Positions 1 to 13,310 of a stretch of 64,000 nucleotides of DNA are shown here, piece after piece. Location of the stretch: contig JAPVLO010000083.1 in the NCBI GenBank assembly GCA_027257055.1, forward strand, positions 6,308,001-6,372,000, given 5' to 3'. The position numbers and the translations under genes are program-made. Each line of letters opens with the position of its first letter. Position 1 is the first letter of the stretch. Under the pieces are notes generated by a model. The model was not told the origin of the DNA and made no database searches. It saw nothing but the letters and a program-made list of their open reading frames with translations. Source of the DNA: Cephalopachus bancanus. Taxonomy: Eukaryota; Chordata; Mammalia; Primates; Tarsiidae.

Positions 1-322
1 ATTCTCTGTCCTCTAAGTCTTTGAGTGTCCTTTGTCATGAAGTGTGTTTCCCGGTGGCAGTATATTTTGGGGTTGTACTTTTTTATTCATTTGGCTGTTC
101 TGTCTTTCAGTTGGCTGTTCTTTCTTTAGTCCATTCTCATTCAGGCTGACTATTGAAATGTGAGAGTCTGTCCCTGTCATAATGCTCTTATAAGGCTGTT
201 TTGTTTTCTTTTAACTTTTGCATTAACATGTGTGTGTGCTTTCATTTTTGTGGGTGTGTTGTGTGCGCTGTTGCTTCCGTGTTTGTTTGTGATCTTGTAA
301 AGTGTATGGTCTTTCTTTTGTT

Positions 323-323
<1 letters not shown>

Positions 324-418
<95 letters not shown>
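324..418. repeat. (TG)n microsatellite
   Basis: About 95 bases of TG dinucleotide, interrupted once near 364-372 by a TTTGTATG stretch. Open frames across it, encoding Cys-Val on one strand and Thr-His on the other, are artefacts of the repeat. Confidence 0.98.
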
Positions 419-420
<2 letters not shown>

Positions 421-1689
421 AGTTCCTTTTTAGGTATTTCTTGTAGAGCTGTTCTGGAGGCAGCACATTCTCTTAGGGAGTGGATGTCTGGGAAGGATTT
501 TACTTCCCCATCACTGATGAAACTTCCTTTGGCTTAATAGAAAATTCTTGGCTGAAATTGTTTATCTTTGACAACATTAAATATTGAGGTCCAATCTTTT
601 CTGACCTTTAGTGTTTCTGCAGAAGTCTGGAGTGATTCTGATTGGTCTTCCTCAGTAGGTAGATTGCTCTTTTTTCCTTGCTGACTTTAGAACTTTTTCT
701 TTTATACCTATTTTGCATAGGCAAATTATTATGTGTCTAGGGGTTGGTCATCTCATAAGATGTCTTGTAGTGTTTCTCTGAATCTCTTGTAATTGTATAG
801 TTGTGTCTCTGACAGATGAGAAAAGTTTTCTTGAATGACCTTATGGGATGCTTGTCCCAAGGTGTTTTCTGTTTCTCTTTTACTTCAGGTTTGAAATCAG
901 ATGTAGGCTTGGCTTCTTGATAAAACTGCACATTTATTGGAATGTTTCTTCTTTCTTCTTGTTTTTTTCCTTTATTTTTAATAGATTGTGTTAACTTCAT
1001 ATTTTCATCTTCCAGCTCTGAGATTCTTTCTTCTGCTTGATAATTTCTGCTTCCCATGCTTGTCAGTTTGTTATTTATTTATTGGATGGATTTCTTTATT
1101 TCCATCATTTCTAAATACACTTTCTTGAGTCTGTCCAGCTCCGATGCAATTTCCTTTAGTTTTAGTGCTTGCATTTCTTGGTTGTTATTCATTCTATCCA
1201 TTGATTCTCTGATCTTTGTACGTATTTTCTGGGTACAGTCTTTCTTGGAGATGGCCTCATTGTTTGTGCTCCAGTAGCTTTTCCTTCAGGCACTGGCTCT
1301 TTATTGGGACTCTGAGGATTACCAGTAATTATTCACTGTTTTTTTTGTTGTTGTTGTTTTCATTTGTAGAAGTTCCCTTATCTTTCTCTTTAATTCCATT
1401 GCTCAGTGGGAAATGGAGAAACAATCATTTCTGATATTTGCTCTACTTTCTGTCCTTCCCTGAGGCAAGCCTATGGGAGTGTTCAATTATGAAACAGGGC
1501 TTGGGGTGGGGCATTGTGGTATCTCTTTACAATTTGAGCACTTACTAAGGGGAGTCTCTGCAAAGATTCAGAACATACTGATGGACCACAATGCTTGTTA
1601 TCTGGTTGATAGGCCACCCGGGACTCACTAGCTATCTCCATACACTTCAACCTTACCATAGGTACACCTGTGTAGCCCCTGAGTCCAAG

Positions 1690-1895
1690 ATAGAGTATAA
1701 AGAGAAAAAGAGATTTAAAAAGGGGGAAAAGAAGAAAGAGAAAAAGAAAACAAAGAAAGAACAAAGAGAAAAAAAGAGGAAAGAAAAGAGAGAATCAACC
1801 AACAAAGCAAATAAACAAGAGAAACAAATAAAAAACAAAACTAAAACAGAAAAGAGTGAAAGAGAAAAAAATCAAAACACAAAAAAACACTGGTA
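1690..1895 (+). repeat. A/G-rich low-complexity tract
   Basis: Roughly 200 bases of almost entirely A and G on the plus strand, with scattered C and very few T. The strand asymmetry is extreme relative to the flanks. It translates into a Lys/Glu-rich frame with no other protein character. It lies inside the presumed L1 5' region and may be a decayed internal A-rich or CTTT-type array. Confidence 0.85.
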
Positions 1896-2830
1896 GAGTC
1901 CGCTTTGAGGGAGAGGTCCCTCTTGTGGTGGGTTCTGTGACTTCAGGTCTGTTACTGCAGCTTCCTTCTTCACTGTTTAAACTTGAGATGTTAGCATCTG
2001 TACTACTTCTGCTTGCAATGGCTAGCTGACACGAGCCCATGGGGAGGTCATGGGGGTGACTTGACTTAACATCTCCTGGACTCTCTCCCCCTTCCTTTCT
2101 CTCTCAGCATGGTCACAGCTCCCACAGCATCCAGCTCACAGTGGGAGAATGGGGTTTCTGGCCTCTACCCTGCCCTCCTGATCTTTTTTGCTCACTGTTA
2201 GGGGCAGAGGGCTGGGGCATCATCTAGGCACTCACCAGCCTCCTTCTCAGTCAGATCTACTATATGAATCTATCACCCAGTATATGGCTCAGGGTGGAGA
2301 GTGGATCATCTGGAGCTCCACATACTCTATTATCCATCTGGACTGGTGCACTGGGACCAATCTCTGGGTTCTTGGAGAGCAGCCCTAAAACAATGCAGAG
2401 ACTATCTCCTGGCCTTAAGACTCAGGTCTACTTTTCTGTAGAGGCCACCCTGGAGCACTTCTCTGCCCAGGCTTTAGACTGGCTGCTCAGTTTCTCTACA
2501 GACTACTGTTTCTATCACACATAAGGCTGGGAAAGACAGCTCCCTTCCCTGGAAGTACCACAGTCTCCAGGTCTCAAGATCTGGTGGCAGGGCCTTGCAC
2601 CCTAGCTTGGCACTGGAGATAGTGGCAGTGAGTCCAGGTGCTGGGTGGCGGCCGCTTCTTACAACTACTTGGCCTTCTTACAGCTACTGGCTTTCCCTTT
2701 CTCTCTTCACAGCCCTCACTGCCAGTGTTTGGCCTGGCACTGTGGTGGGCAGAGCCTGCCACCAGTATTCACTTCCAGAAGGGGCTATGTATATTTTTGG
2801 TGATACCTTTTCTAAAATACAGTGACAAAA

Positions 2831-3339
2831 AAACACCAGCCTTGAAATTCTGAAATTCTTGAAATTCCATTCTGAGGTCTTAAGGGGAATTTAGGATATG
2901 ACAGAAGCATTTAACTGCATTACAAATGTGTAGCATATTCTCACTTAACAGAGTTGGAGCAAAAAGTCCTTGATTCAGTAACTTTGAAAATAAATTGGAG
3001 TAGATAGCACTGGAGGAAACTGTACATAACACTGAATTCTAGTTGGTAAAGTTGTATCCCATGGAGTGTGGAGTAACATGTTACATGTATGCTGAGGGCA
3101 AAAAAGAAATGGATAGAGTATGGTGGGAACCAGGTTTCTTTGGTGACATGGGAGGTTACAGTTAAATCATATTGGAAGCCAAAGCAGAATCATGTGGTAG
3201 CAGATTAGGCTACATACTTCAGTACAAGTTCCTTCTAATCTAATATAGATCAAGATATATATATTAGTAATGTATACATAGAGATAAGCAATATGCACAC
3301 CTAGTTTCCAGATCTTGGTTTCTATTATCAATATAGAAA
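2831..3339. other. Unassigned intergenic DNA
   Basis: AT-rich sequence with no open frame, simple repeat or duplicated end that I can assign. It could be the upstream part of the old element that follows. Confidence 0.5.
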
Positions 3340-3840
3340 GGAGAAAAAAGAGTATCTTGGTATGGAGTAACTTGATAAAAATTACCTCAGTCAGGTGATT
3401 CAGACAAGTGTCATCAATGACCTACACCCTTACTCTATTCACAAATCCATATTGAAGGATGGTCTGCATAATATCTGACTAGTGCTCCACAAAGTGGTCA
3501 GAGTCATCAAAACCAAGGAAAGTCTTCAAAACTGTGACTGTCGAGAGGATCCTGAGAAGACATAATGACTATGCATGTATTGTATGGTATCCTGAATAAG
3601 ATCCCACAACAGAAAACAGAATACTATGCAAAAATTAAGGAAATCTGAATAAACTATGGAGTTTGGTTAATAACCATGTATCAATATTGATTTATTAGTA
3701 TGGCACCTGTACTATACTAATGTAAGATATTAGCAATAGGGAAACTGGATATGATATAGAATATAACTCTACTATATTTGTGATTCTATCTAAATGCAAA
3801 AGCTACTCTATAATTAAATGTCTATTTGGAGAAAATTTAA
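3340..3840 (+). mobile_element. Old LINE-like 3' end fragment
   Basis: The stretch around 3,535-3,830 has the recurring form of an old mammalian repeat end: a GAGAGGATCCTGAGAAGACA start, then an AATAAACTATGGAGTTTGGT-type block, a run reading as 'atgtatcaatattg', and a final weak A-rich end. I recognise it as a common interspersed-repeat tail, probably an old L1M-type 3' end. I cannot separate it from other old families without an alignment. There is no coding content. Confidence 0.38.
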
Positions 3841-5982
3841 GGAAGAAAAACAATTGAGGAATGAATTAAGTAAAGGGGTTAAAACTTTATCATGAACCAA
3901 ATAGAAGAGATATCAATTTCTCTTAAAAAAATGGTAAACAGCAGATATAAACTTAGTAAGAAAAAGTTCAAACCATATTAGCAATCACAGTAATGGTACA
4001 CTTTTAAGAAAACTTCTTATAAATGGACATTTTGAAGATGACATTTTAAAAATCAATTTACTTAGCATATATTGCAGGAAATTTTGTACATTATTTATTA
4101 TTTTTATTTAATTTTGAGTTAAATGTTTAACATTTAAGCAATGTGCATGAGGTTTCCTGAGGTCACAGGACAAAAAAAATGCGTGGCTTAAATATTTCAG
4201 ATACTATATTGTTCCATTTTTACTGTTTCATTTTTTTAAAATAAATTTTCATTGGTCTTGTAATTGCTGTAAATTACCATCAATTTAAAATCATGTATAA
4301 TGACATTTCGTGAACTTAAATTTTAGAATGATCTAATGCTGTTGATATTTTTAATAGGATTGAATTAGATTTTTAATTCGTTATTGAATTAGTTATGGTT
4401 TGTTTTGCTTCTTAATGATCACATATAAAGAAGTTGACAAAGCATTACTGGGTTTTTAAGGGTGGTGTCATAAACTCTGGTACTTTATAATATTAAAGAT
4501 AATAAGCTAAAGTGAAATTATAATGCACATTAGGCAGCAAATTGAAAATGTGAATAGCTGTTCTTCTAGTACCTTTTAGAGTTGTTTGCACATGTTTTAT
4601 GGAAACATGATTGCCAGATTAGGTCAGACAGCCAGGTAATGTTTCCTGTTTTCATACATTAATTAGGATAACCATACTGAGACATTTTGATCTCATCCAG
4701 AAGGTCTTATTTTAAGGATAAAAAGTAAAGTAATTAAATATATTAACTCTCTGAGAAAGTTGGCACATCGTGTGATCGTTTTGGCCTCTGCTGTTGGTAG
4801 GCTTGGCACTTAATAGTGGCTCTAACCATATCATCTTTGTAAGTGGAAGTCAATGTTACTGAGCCCACACATAACTTCCATTCCTGCCCATGTCTACATT
4901 ACTTATGAGTCCACTGGACAAGGAGAAGGATGACTTTAGAGAGAGGCTGACTAACATTCACGAGGTTCTTCATCTTGGCCACCTAATTTTTAAGGTTCTC
5001 TTCTGTTTCTCTTCTACGTGGATATGAAAAACAAAGTCTGCAAGAAAACAAGAAAAGTTTTTAAGTGAACAAGAAAAATGTTCTTTTTGAAACACTGGCA
5101 GAAGAAACAGATATCTTTATTAGAAATATCTGTCTGCATACTCTTTTTCCTATCTTTGTTAACAAATTTCCAGTTATGTTTCTTCCAGCCTTCTGATCCT
5201 CAATCCAAACTGTTAACCACTGTCTTAGCATTGTATATCTGACATTTTAGTTATTTCTCTTTCTATGTCAAATTAGTAGGATTGACTGGTTGATGAGAAG
5301 ATTTTATTTAAGCTTTGCTTCAGAACTAACCCTGAGTGGGGTGCTAATAAGGCAGAGGGCCAAGGTTGGGAGGTACTAGAATATTATGTAGAATTATTTG
5401 TAAACCAGCCCAAAGTGTTGTCTTCTGGAAAGCAACCATAAGAAATTCCCTACAAACTATAAATGCTGATTGAGACAAGTTTGACAATATACTGGTAGTA
5501 AAAGAATTGAGAAACAAACAATTTAGCATGTAACTTACTTGTCCTTTCAGTAATTTCTTAAGCCTTATTTATTTATACTGTCTCCATTTGAAAATTGAAT
5601 GCTGGTGTGCACTCCCAACTTTACAATTTGATGGGTCAGATAATACCCAGTTCATGATGGACATCTCAAATTTCATGATGAATTGGTGACCAGAGATTAA
5701 GTGTTTAGCATCTTATGGGGCCCCAATGCAAGCATGAAGTTGCTTCTCAGGATGAGAACAATTATCTGCAGAGAATGACATAGCTTTGCTCCAAAATTAT
5801 GAAGTTCCTATACTGTGATTCACCCACAGGGATTTGCTGAACATTGCAGACTCTATCTCTAACTTCAGTACCATTATGGACAGGTGACAGAGTCACCTAC
5901 ACAGCAGACTGGACTTGTTAAAGATCTTGTTTACTGCATCCCACTCAAAGGTGGCACTGGAATGACATGCCCAAATGAAGCA
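3841..5982. other. Unassigned intergenic DNA
   Basis: Two kilobases of AT-rich DNA. The part from about 4,760 to 5,900 is less AT-rich and has fragments that loosely recall a very decayed ERVL-type internal region, but no frame longer than about 60 codons and no catalytic motif can be read. I would not name it without a profile search. Confidence 0.4.
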
Positions 5983-6859
5983 CAGTTGACCCTTGAATAA
6001 TGCAGGGGTTAGGGGTAGTGACCCCCATGTGGTGTTAAACTGAAATCCTTACTGATAACAGAAACTATCAATAAACACATATTTTGTATGTTGCTTGTAA
6101 TATATTGTAGTATTTAAACATTTTTTACACTATTATTTATTTATTTTTTATTCATACATAATCATTGTACACAGTCCTGGGGCGCACAGATATTTTATTC
6201 ATACATACAAATAGAAAAATCAAACCAGTGTATTTAGGATATCTATCACCTCAAACATTTACCACTTTTTGTGTTTGTGGGGAGCATTTCATATCTTCTC
6301 TTCTATCTGTTTTGAAATATACAATATATTGTTGCTAATTGTAGTCACCTTACTGTGCTAACGAACACTGGAACTTATTTCTCCTTGAATGATTATGCCC
6401 ATTAACCAATCTCTTTATATCCTTCCCCACAATCCTTCCCAGTCTCTGGTAACTATAATTTTACTCTCTATCTTCAAAGGTTCAACTTTGTAAACTGATA
6501 TATAAACTCAGAATAAATCAGTCTACAAAGTGTATATATATTTATGCTTACAAAGTATATATGTGTATATCTATGTATATATACATATATATGTTTACAA
6601 AGTAATTCCTACAATGAAATATGCTGGAGAAAAGAAAATGTTATTAAGAATATCATAAGGAAGATAAAATATGTTTACTCTTTATTAAGTGAAAGTATAT
6701 TACAAAGGTCTTCATCCTTGTCCTCTTCTCTTTGAGTAAGCTGAGGAGGAGGAGGAAAAGGTTGTTTTGGTTTTGCTCTCTGGAATGGCAGAGGCTGAAG
6801 AAAATCATCTTATAAATATACTCATGCAGTTTAAACCTGCGTTGTTCAAGGATCAACTT
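5983..6859. mobile_element. Tigger-like DNA transposon (MITE-size), interrupted
   Basis: The left end (5983-6002) reads CAGTTGACCCTTGAATAATG and the right end (about 6839-6859) ends GTTCAAGGATCAACTT, an imperfect terminal inverted repeat. The pair matches what I know of TcMar-Tigger-derived non-autonomous elements, whose ends read CAGTTGACCCTTGAA. Next to the left end is the expected AGGGGTTAGGGG block. No transposase frame is visible. The interior is split by an antisense L1M 3' fragment at 6128-6490, so the DNA transposon is the older of the two. The TA target duplication is not clean at either edge. Confidence 0.58.
6128..6490 (-). mobile_element. L1M 3'UTR fragment, antisense
   Basis: The plus strand carries the antisense of a typical L1M 3'UTR: a T/A-rich start, then blocks reading 'atatctatcacctcaaacattt', 'tgtagtcaccttactgtgcta' and 'cagtctctggtaactat'. 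The same 3'UTR occurs in sense orientation near 60,530-60,840, which supports the call from within the window. It is 5' truncated, has no ORF2 part, and lies inside the Tigger-like element. Confidence 0.78.
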
Positions 6860-8990
6860 TATATATTATTTCTAAATCTCAAAGAATCCTTCCAGGGGGT
6901 TATTTTTCTCTTAAAGGCAAGAAATGTTATTAGTCCGATCTGCAAATTCAGAGAATAATAGTGCTGTCAAAATACATAAGACAGGACACCTTTTTCTCGA
7001 GTCTCCAATAACAATCCCCTCATTTCTCTTTTAGTCTTCATTAATATTTTATTCAAGGCCCTTCCAGAATACACCTGATAGCTGGTCCCAAAGCTTATGC
7101 CACATATTTCAGTTTCTTGTCATGACAGCAAACTACTTCTGGTACCAGCAACTGTTTGGGTTACCAATGCCACATGGCAAATGCTTTCTAAAACTTAGTG
7201 GATTCAGTGATCTTATTATTCGTAGTTTGGGGTTCAGCAGGATGGTTCTTTTGTTCCATGTCATTGCCATCTGGTACCACAATATCTGGAGTCTAAGATC
7301 AGCTGGAATGTTCAGTACATTTTGTCCATGTGGTTCTAATTAATTCTGACTTTTGGCTCAGAGCTCTTCCATAAATGTTGATGAAAACCACCTTTTTCTT
7401 ACTGTGGTTTTTCTACATGCCTTGGACTATTAGAACATGGTGACAGGTTTTTAAGAGAGAGTGCTTTAAAGGATGAAAGTGGATGCTTCAGCTCTTTTAA
7501 GGACTATTTCTGGAAATTAAAGGGTTGCTTCAGCTGCACTTTATTAATCGAAGAGAATAACAGAGAAAGCCCAGATTCTATGTCAGAGGAGACTATATTA
7601 TGCATGATTACTAAAAGGTCTCAGTCTTTAGAGAGCCTACAGCAGAAAAGTTTTATAATATGTTTGTGACAAATATACACAGTATTAGTACCTCAATTCT
7701 CTTATCCTGAGTATTATAATATGTTCTGTCTATTCATTTTTCTTTAATTTTCTACTCTCAGGCCATTATAAATTATAGACCCAAAAAGGTTTTGTGTAAA
7801 TACAAATCATACTTAGCTTCCCATTCAATAACTCCATCAGATTTACAAATAAAGTTTATGCTTCATATCTTATAATATTTCATATTTTTAGCTCTCAACA
7901 CAGGGGTGAGCATGTAGTTAGTGCTGAATACAATTGTATAAATGGATTAATGAATGATGAATGAAGTACCATGTAGTGCAAGTTTCTTTAAATGGCAATT
8001 CCAATTTTCCAAATCAAGAAGATATATTTAATCCTTCTACTCTATTTAGAATGAGGTATAATCAGCATTCTCAAGAAGTTTAGAGTTCAGTAACAAAGGC
8101 AGATGAGAAATGTACAGTATGGTAAATGTAGCAAAAATACCTCGAAAAGTATTTTAAGAGAATAAGGAGCTTAGTTTTAAAATGTGTAAAAGCTATATAC
8201 ATGAACAATTTTTTAATTCTCAAAATTATTAACTGTTATTTTGAGGTTTCATTTCTTTGAAAATTGAAGGATAGGTTTGCATAGGCAACATTTACTTGTT
8301 CTTATATTGCACACTCACATAAACACTCATACATAATATAGACCAGTTAATTTTTATCTTGTTTTGTGAAATGTGTATATAATAGAATAAATCATATGTA
8401 TGTTAGTTTCTGCTAGTAAAATAAATTAATAATTTTTTTGACTACTCTAAATGTACACATTTTGTCTCCAAGTTATTTCTACACTACCCAAAAAATAAGA
8501 TGTTGATTTACTCTTACTTTAAGGTATTGTGAGTATACAACGGAAAGCAGATTCAGAAAACTCCTGATTTCAATAAACTAATTCCTTGTATATATGATTG
8601 TTTTTGGAAAGTACATTTATAAATATATTTTTATTTAGGATTTTCATTGCACACATTTTGTATTCTCTGTTCTTCTTTACTTACCACCTGAAAATGATAT
8701 GGCCTTTTGGTCTAGGCATGCTTGTATAAATATGAATTTGAATAGTAAAAAATAGTTAATTTGGTCTGCATTTTTATAGATTGATTATTAAAAAAATTCC
8801 CTTCTAGACAAATTGTAAGTATCATACATATGTGTACATAGACAGTGCTAATAATAGATAATTAAAACCATGATTTTCATCTGGATTCTATGTTTCAGTA
8901 AGATGTCTGTGAGTGTGTGTACATTCTTACAAACATGACTACAACATGATTAACTTTTATACAACCAGATGAAACAGATCCAAAGCAGTA
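6860..8990. other. Unassigned intergenic DNA
   Basis: AT-rich DNA. Around 7,885-7,985 a phrase of the form 'cacaggggtgagcatgtagttagtgctgaat...gaatgatgaatgaa' looks like the tail of an old L2 or MIR element, but it is too short and decayed to be firm. Nothing else is assignable. Confidence 0.4.
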
Positions 8991-8999
8991 TGTTACTGT

Positions 9000-9295
9000 G
9001 TTTTTTTTTTTTTTTTTTGAGTTGGAGTCTCACTCTGTCGCCCAGACTGGAGTGCAGTGGTTGCTCCCGGCCACTGCAGCCTCGACCTGCTGGGCTCCGG
9101 CGATCCTTCCGCCTCAGCCTTCCGAGTAGCCTGAATTACAGGCGTGTGCTAACACGCCCGGCTAGTTTTTGATTTAGTGTAGAGATGAGGGCTCACCAAG
9201 TTGCCCGGTTGGGTCTCGAACCCGCGGGCTCAGGCAATCCACTCACCTCAGCCTCCCAAGGAGTGGGATTACAGGCTGAGCCAGAAAGCCCGGCT
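9000..9295 (-). mobile_element. Alu (young lineage-specific subfamily), full length, minus strand
   Basis: It starts with an 18-base T run, the antisense A-tail, followed by the antisense of both Alu monomers, and ends CCCGGCT. It is flanked by a perfect 9-bp target-site duplication TGTTACTGT (8991-8999 and 9296-9304). This copy has several private changes and only half of the strengthened B-box stem, so it is among the older of the nine young copies here. It is non-coding. Confidence 0.95.
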
Positions 9296-9304
9296 TGTTA
9301 CTGT

Positions 9305-12300
9305 ATTATATATTAAATTTATGTGAGTTATTTTAAGTGATAATTTACTTAATTTTTATAAGATTTTCTTGCGATTTTTTTCCCAGTCATTTTTACCAAG
9401 AAGCATTTCCTCGTAAGATTCCCTAATCCCACATAAGCCTCATTTACCATCCAGTGATCCATATGAACAATTGAATATGTAGTCTTTTCTATTTTTTTCC
9501 ACGTTCATAGAATCAGAAAAGAAAAATAAACAATAAAGGCCATGTTATCAAGCAAATTAGCATTGTAAATAACTGGAGATTAACACCTGTTGTAGAATTG
9601 AAGGTTCAGTGTAGAGCTTGCACCTCCAATTATCCTACAAAGAGGGACAAGAGGAATGGGGTACTTATTCACCCTCTCCCATCAGTCATTGGTTGAGTGC
9701 TGCTGCTGAAGACATGCATTACTGGGCAGTGCTGTCAGCCTGCTTTTTCAGGCAGAATAGGTACATATTGCCAAAGAGAGCTCTCAGGCAAATGAAGCAG
9801 AGGTTTGTGGAGGAATCCAGGCTGAAATGTACTGTACCAGTAAGCTCCATGAGGCTATTGACAGGGTAACACCAACATCTGTTGACAGAGAAATTTTGGA
9901 AGTCACCCGTTGAAGATGGCAGAGCCTTCATCAGTCTGTATTTCTTAATGACAATGTAAAATCCACCCCAATGCTGCAGACTGGATTTTAATAGATCAAG
10001 AAAAAAAATCATACAAGTTAAAAATTGAAGATTCGAGGTTTATGTGTTCCAGCAACAAATGTAAATAAATATCTCAATTTTTTTTTTTTAATTCTAAAGG
10101 ACTCTAAACATGAAGAATTCCATTTTTTAAATAGCCAGAATCTTTTTATTGGAAATCAATATTCTATTTCTTCTGTTTCAAATACCTTCTTTATAAATAT
10201 TCAAAAGATGTACTGAATATTCTTTGTAACCCTCATTTTGTGTTGTCAGAAAGCAATGCCTAGGCCACCATCATAGGATTCATTTTCAATATGAAAATGT
10301 ATTGCCCACTAACGTGTTATCAGAATCAACAGAATTTTTGAATCCTCACTAATCACTAAGATATCTACAGCGTCACCATCAATTTAACAAAAACACTACT
10401 TTTTAAAACCTTAGACACTACTTTTAAAATCAATTTGGTAAGAATTTTTGAGCACCTTCTAGACATTTAGTAAAGAAACATGAAGTAGAGATCTTAATAT
10501 CTTAAACAATTAAGAAAGATTCCTAGTGACTTTTTCTCACCTGGATTTGTAACTATAGTCCTTTCTCTGGTTGATTTCTTTTTCAGTTTCTCTTACCATG
10601 GCCAGATCATGTTTAAGGTTATTTTTCTATTATTAACTACTTTAACATCATCATAAGAACTGGATGCTTATTAAACAGAAACGTCAGATATCATATTATA
10701 ATATTATTCAAATATTATACATTTTAATTATTATAATGCTGTATGTAGTACTGAATTTTATTGTTGAAAATACCAAAACATGGATATATTTGTTGCCTAA
10801 TATTTCAAAACTAGTAGATGGTGAAGTCAAATTTAACTCAAATATGGCTCAACTAATATATTCTTGTAATATCTCTCTTTCATTACTGGACTTATTGTTC
10901 AACGTAGCTATTGCCCAGTGTTCAGTTACAGAAAAAAACAGATGAATAATCCATAATATAAAGCACAATTTGAGATATTTATTCATGACTTCAAAGATCA
11001 TGAACATTTTCTAATGTTGAAAATATTCATTTGTGGAAATCTCCATTCACTTATAACATTTAGGTTACTTTACAACAATAACAAACTGCTCACATACGCA
11101 TACATATCCCTCCCACAGTGTTATTATGTGTGCTGTTGCCAAGTTGTAAAAATATAAATCAGTTGCCATTAGTAATTATCCTAGGTATATATCTCTGGCT
11201 CAGAAAAAAACATACACACATTTGGCAGAATCCTCTATTTGTTGTTATCAGAAGTAATCCATTAATTTCAAATATGTGGTATATTTGAGTAAAATAAGAA
11301 AAAATAATTAATGTGGTACAACAACATTGTGTGGGATTTACTAATGTAACTGCCAAGATCTGAGCAGAATGTGAGAAATTAGCATTGATCATCAGTATCT
11401 CAGTTTCTTTCATCAAGCGAAATCACAGTCACATCTGGAATCGTTAATTGTGCCTCACAATTGTTTAGCATACTGTAAGTGCCAATTAAAAGAGTTGGAA
11501 AAGGCAACCTGTGTATAAGCAATTTTATGATACAATATATTTTTCTTAAGCTACTATTGGCATACACAATTATTGAATTACACTTTCTATTTTCTTGTAG
11601 TTAGAAATTTGAATGTAATGAAGTACTCTAGTAAACAGACATATTTCTGCTCATCTTTTTTCACTGTTAATGTCTTTTTTGTTTTCAAACTCTTACTCTT
11701 TAAATTTATAATCTTTATTGACACTGCACTATTTTACTTTTTTTTCCTTCTCATTCAGAATTAAGTGGTTATTTGTTGGCTAGGAGGTATGTATATGGTT
11801 TTCAAGACAAAGTTTAGTTTCTACTAGGAATTACCGTAAATAAGCTCTCAAGGAAAGAATCCTTCTTTGTGCAGTAGAGCATACTGCAGTAGTCTTTAAA
11901 TTTTTTAAAAACTGCAGATTTTATGACCCCACCATAAGTATTTTAATTCCATAGTTGGAGAGGAGAATCAGGAAACTGAAAATTAATGTTTCCTTATTAA
12001 ACTTGCAAATTGTTACTGGATCTGATTCCAGTAGACCGATATTGGAAAATCATGTGTGCATATTTAAGGATAAAATATTTGAAATTAAAATTATTGAGAA
12101 AGTTCTTGGTTGTCAGTCTGTATTGACTTCCATGGGGAAGACATTCAAGGCTTAAGACTACATATGTTTCTCAGTTCCAATGGGTCTGATACTAAAATGC
12201 AATTCTGACTAATAATATATATGTATATATATTTCTTATTGCCGGAATCCCAGAACAGACAGCATATATTTTCTTTTATCCCTTGCCAGTAATTGCAGCA

Positions 12301-13310
12301 GTCTTTCCATTGTCCTCTCAGTCTATCTCATGTGTCTTATAACCTGTCCTGATATCTGGAATGTCCGAATAATAAGGGGATGTCCAGCTTGCTTAAAGCA
12401 GGAGGGAAAGACACCCAATTCTTTAGCATCCCTCCTCAGAATGGTGGTCAGCACATTCTAATTGAAGGTTTAAATGTACTGGAAGTAGAAGTTGAGAATT
12501 AGTTTTCCTGCTTATAACCTAATAGCCCTTCATATATATAAAACTATCCTGAATGTGTTTCTAACTATAATCCTGATTAAAAATGGTAGATTTGAATTTG
12601 ATTATGTTATAAACTTCTTGCTTCTTACTTAATGGAATTTTATTTCTATGAAGTGGAAGTTTGTTTTTATGAGAAAGAAAAATACTTAAACATTAACCAG
12701 TAGAATATCCCAATATACCTAAGACATGAGCTTTGCATATGATGAGAGAGCTTTACATCTTCATTTGATTGATTGCTTCATTTACTTAGCTATGATTCAT
12801 TAGTGACCACACTGTAAGTGCTCCTGTTAAATAACAATTAACCACAATAGCTTAAAAATGTCTTCTGTGCATCTTTAGTGTAAATAAATTGTTTTGCAAA
12901 TATGAGAATATTGATTCTGAGATTTCAGAAGTTATTACTATTTCAACAGCATTTTATCTAAAATGTAGCATGGAGTGGCATTTAAATAAAGTCACAAGGT
13001 AAAAAGTCTTATATAAAACAGCGTAAACATAGTTATATTGTTAGATATAGCAATTCATATTCAATTAATCTGACTTATGATTAGTACACTATTCTCAGTA
13101 CAGTGTATTACTTATAGCATATCCTAAGCAACAGTTTGGAAGAAAAACTACTTTTTACAATAGTGGTTGTTGTCCTCTTCAAGAAATAAAAAGTGTTCAG
13201 GAAAAAAAAAAAAAGGTGACAGGTATTTGCTTGTTCAGCATGAACAGTGGGCAGAAAATCCCACTCTAGTTTTCTAATTATCAGTCCAATATTTTTCAAC
13301 TCACACTTCA
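9305..13310. other. Unassigned intergenic DNA
   Basis: Four kilobases of AT-rich DNA. At 9,600-9,990 a less AT-rich block, containing 'gatggcagagccttcatcagtctg', hints at an old LTR of the MLT/MaLR type, but I cannot define its ends. Short frames (for example 9618-9869 plus, 9719-10012 minus, 10664-10945 plus) show no domain, codon bias or splice context and look random. Confidence 0.4.

Larger units (their letters stand above)
1..2830 (-). mobile_element. Antisense L1 5'-region-like relic
   Basis: From about 420 to 1,060 the plus strand resembles the antisense of LINE-1 sequence around the 5'UTR/ORF1. The minus strand at 737-1057 keeps a 106-codon open frame with a short heptad-like, charged stretch (EERISELEDENMKL), reminiscent of an L1 ORF1 coiled coil. 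From about 1,900 to 2,800 the DNA is less AT-rich than its surroundings, as expected for an L1 5'UTR lying upstream on the minus strand. I see no A-tail and no target duplication, and I cannot fix the edges. The first 320 bases may belong to the same element. The orientation is more certain than the subfamily; an older LINE or a composite of several repeats is possible. Confidence 0.42.

Noticed and set aside
201..537. Long Cys/Val-rich and Thr/His-rich frames on both strands
   Set aside because: They are translations of the (TG)n microsatellite.
1591..1896. 101-codon Lys/Glu-rich frame that looks like a nuclear basic protein
   Set aside because: It is a product of the purine-rich low-complexity tract, with no domain and no gene context.
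4760..5900. ERVL-type internal region
   Set aside because: Only loose word similarity, with no readable frame or motif and no LTRs nearby. Left unassigned.
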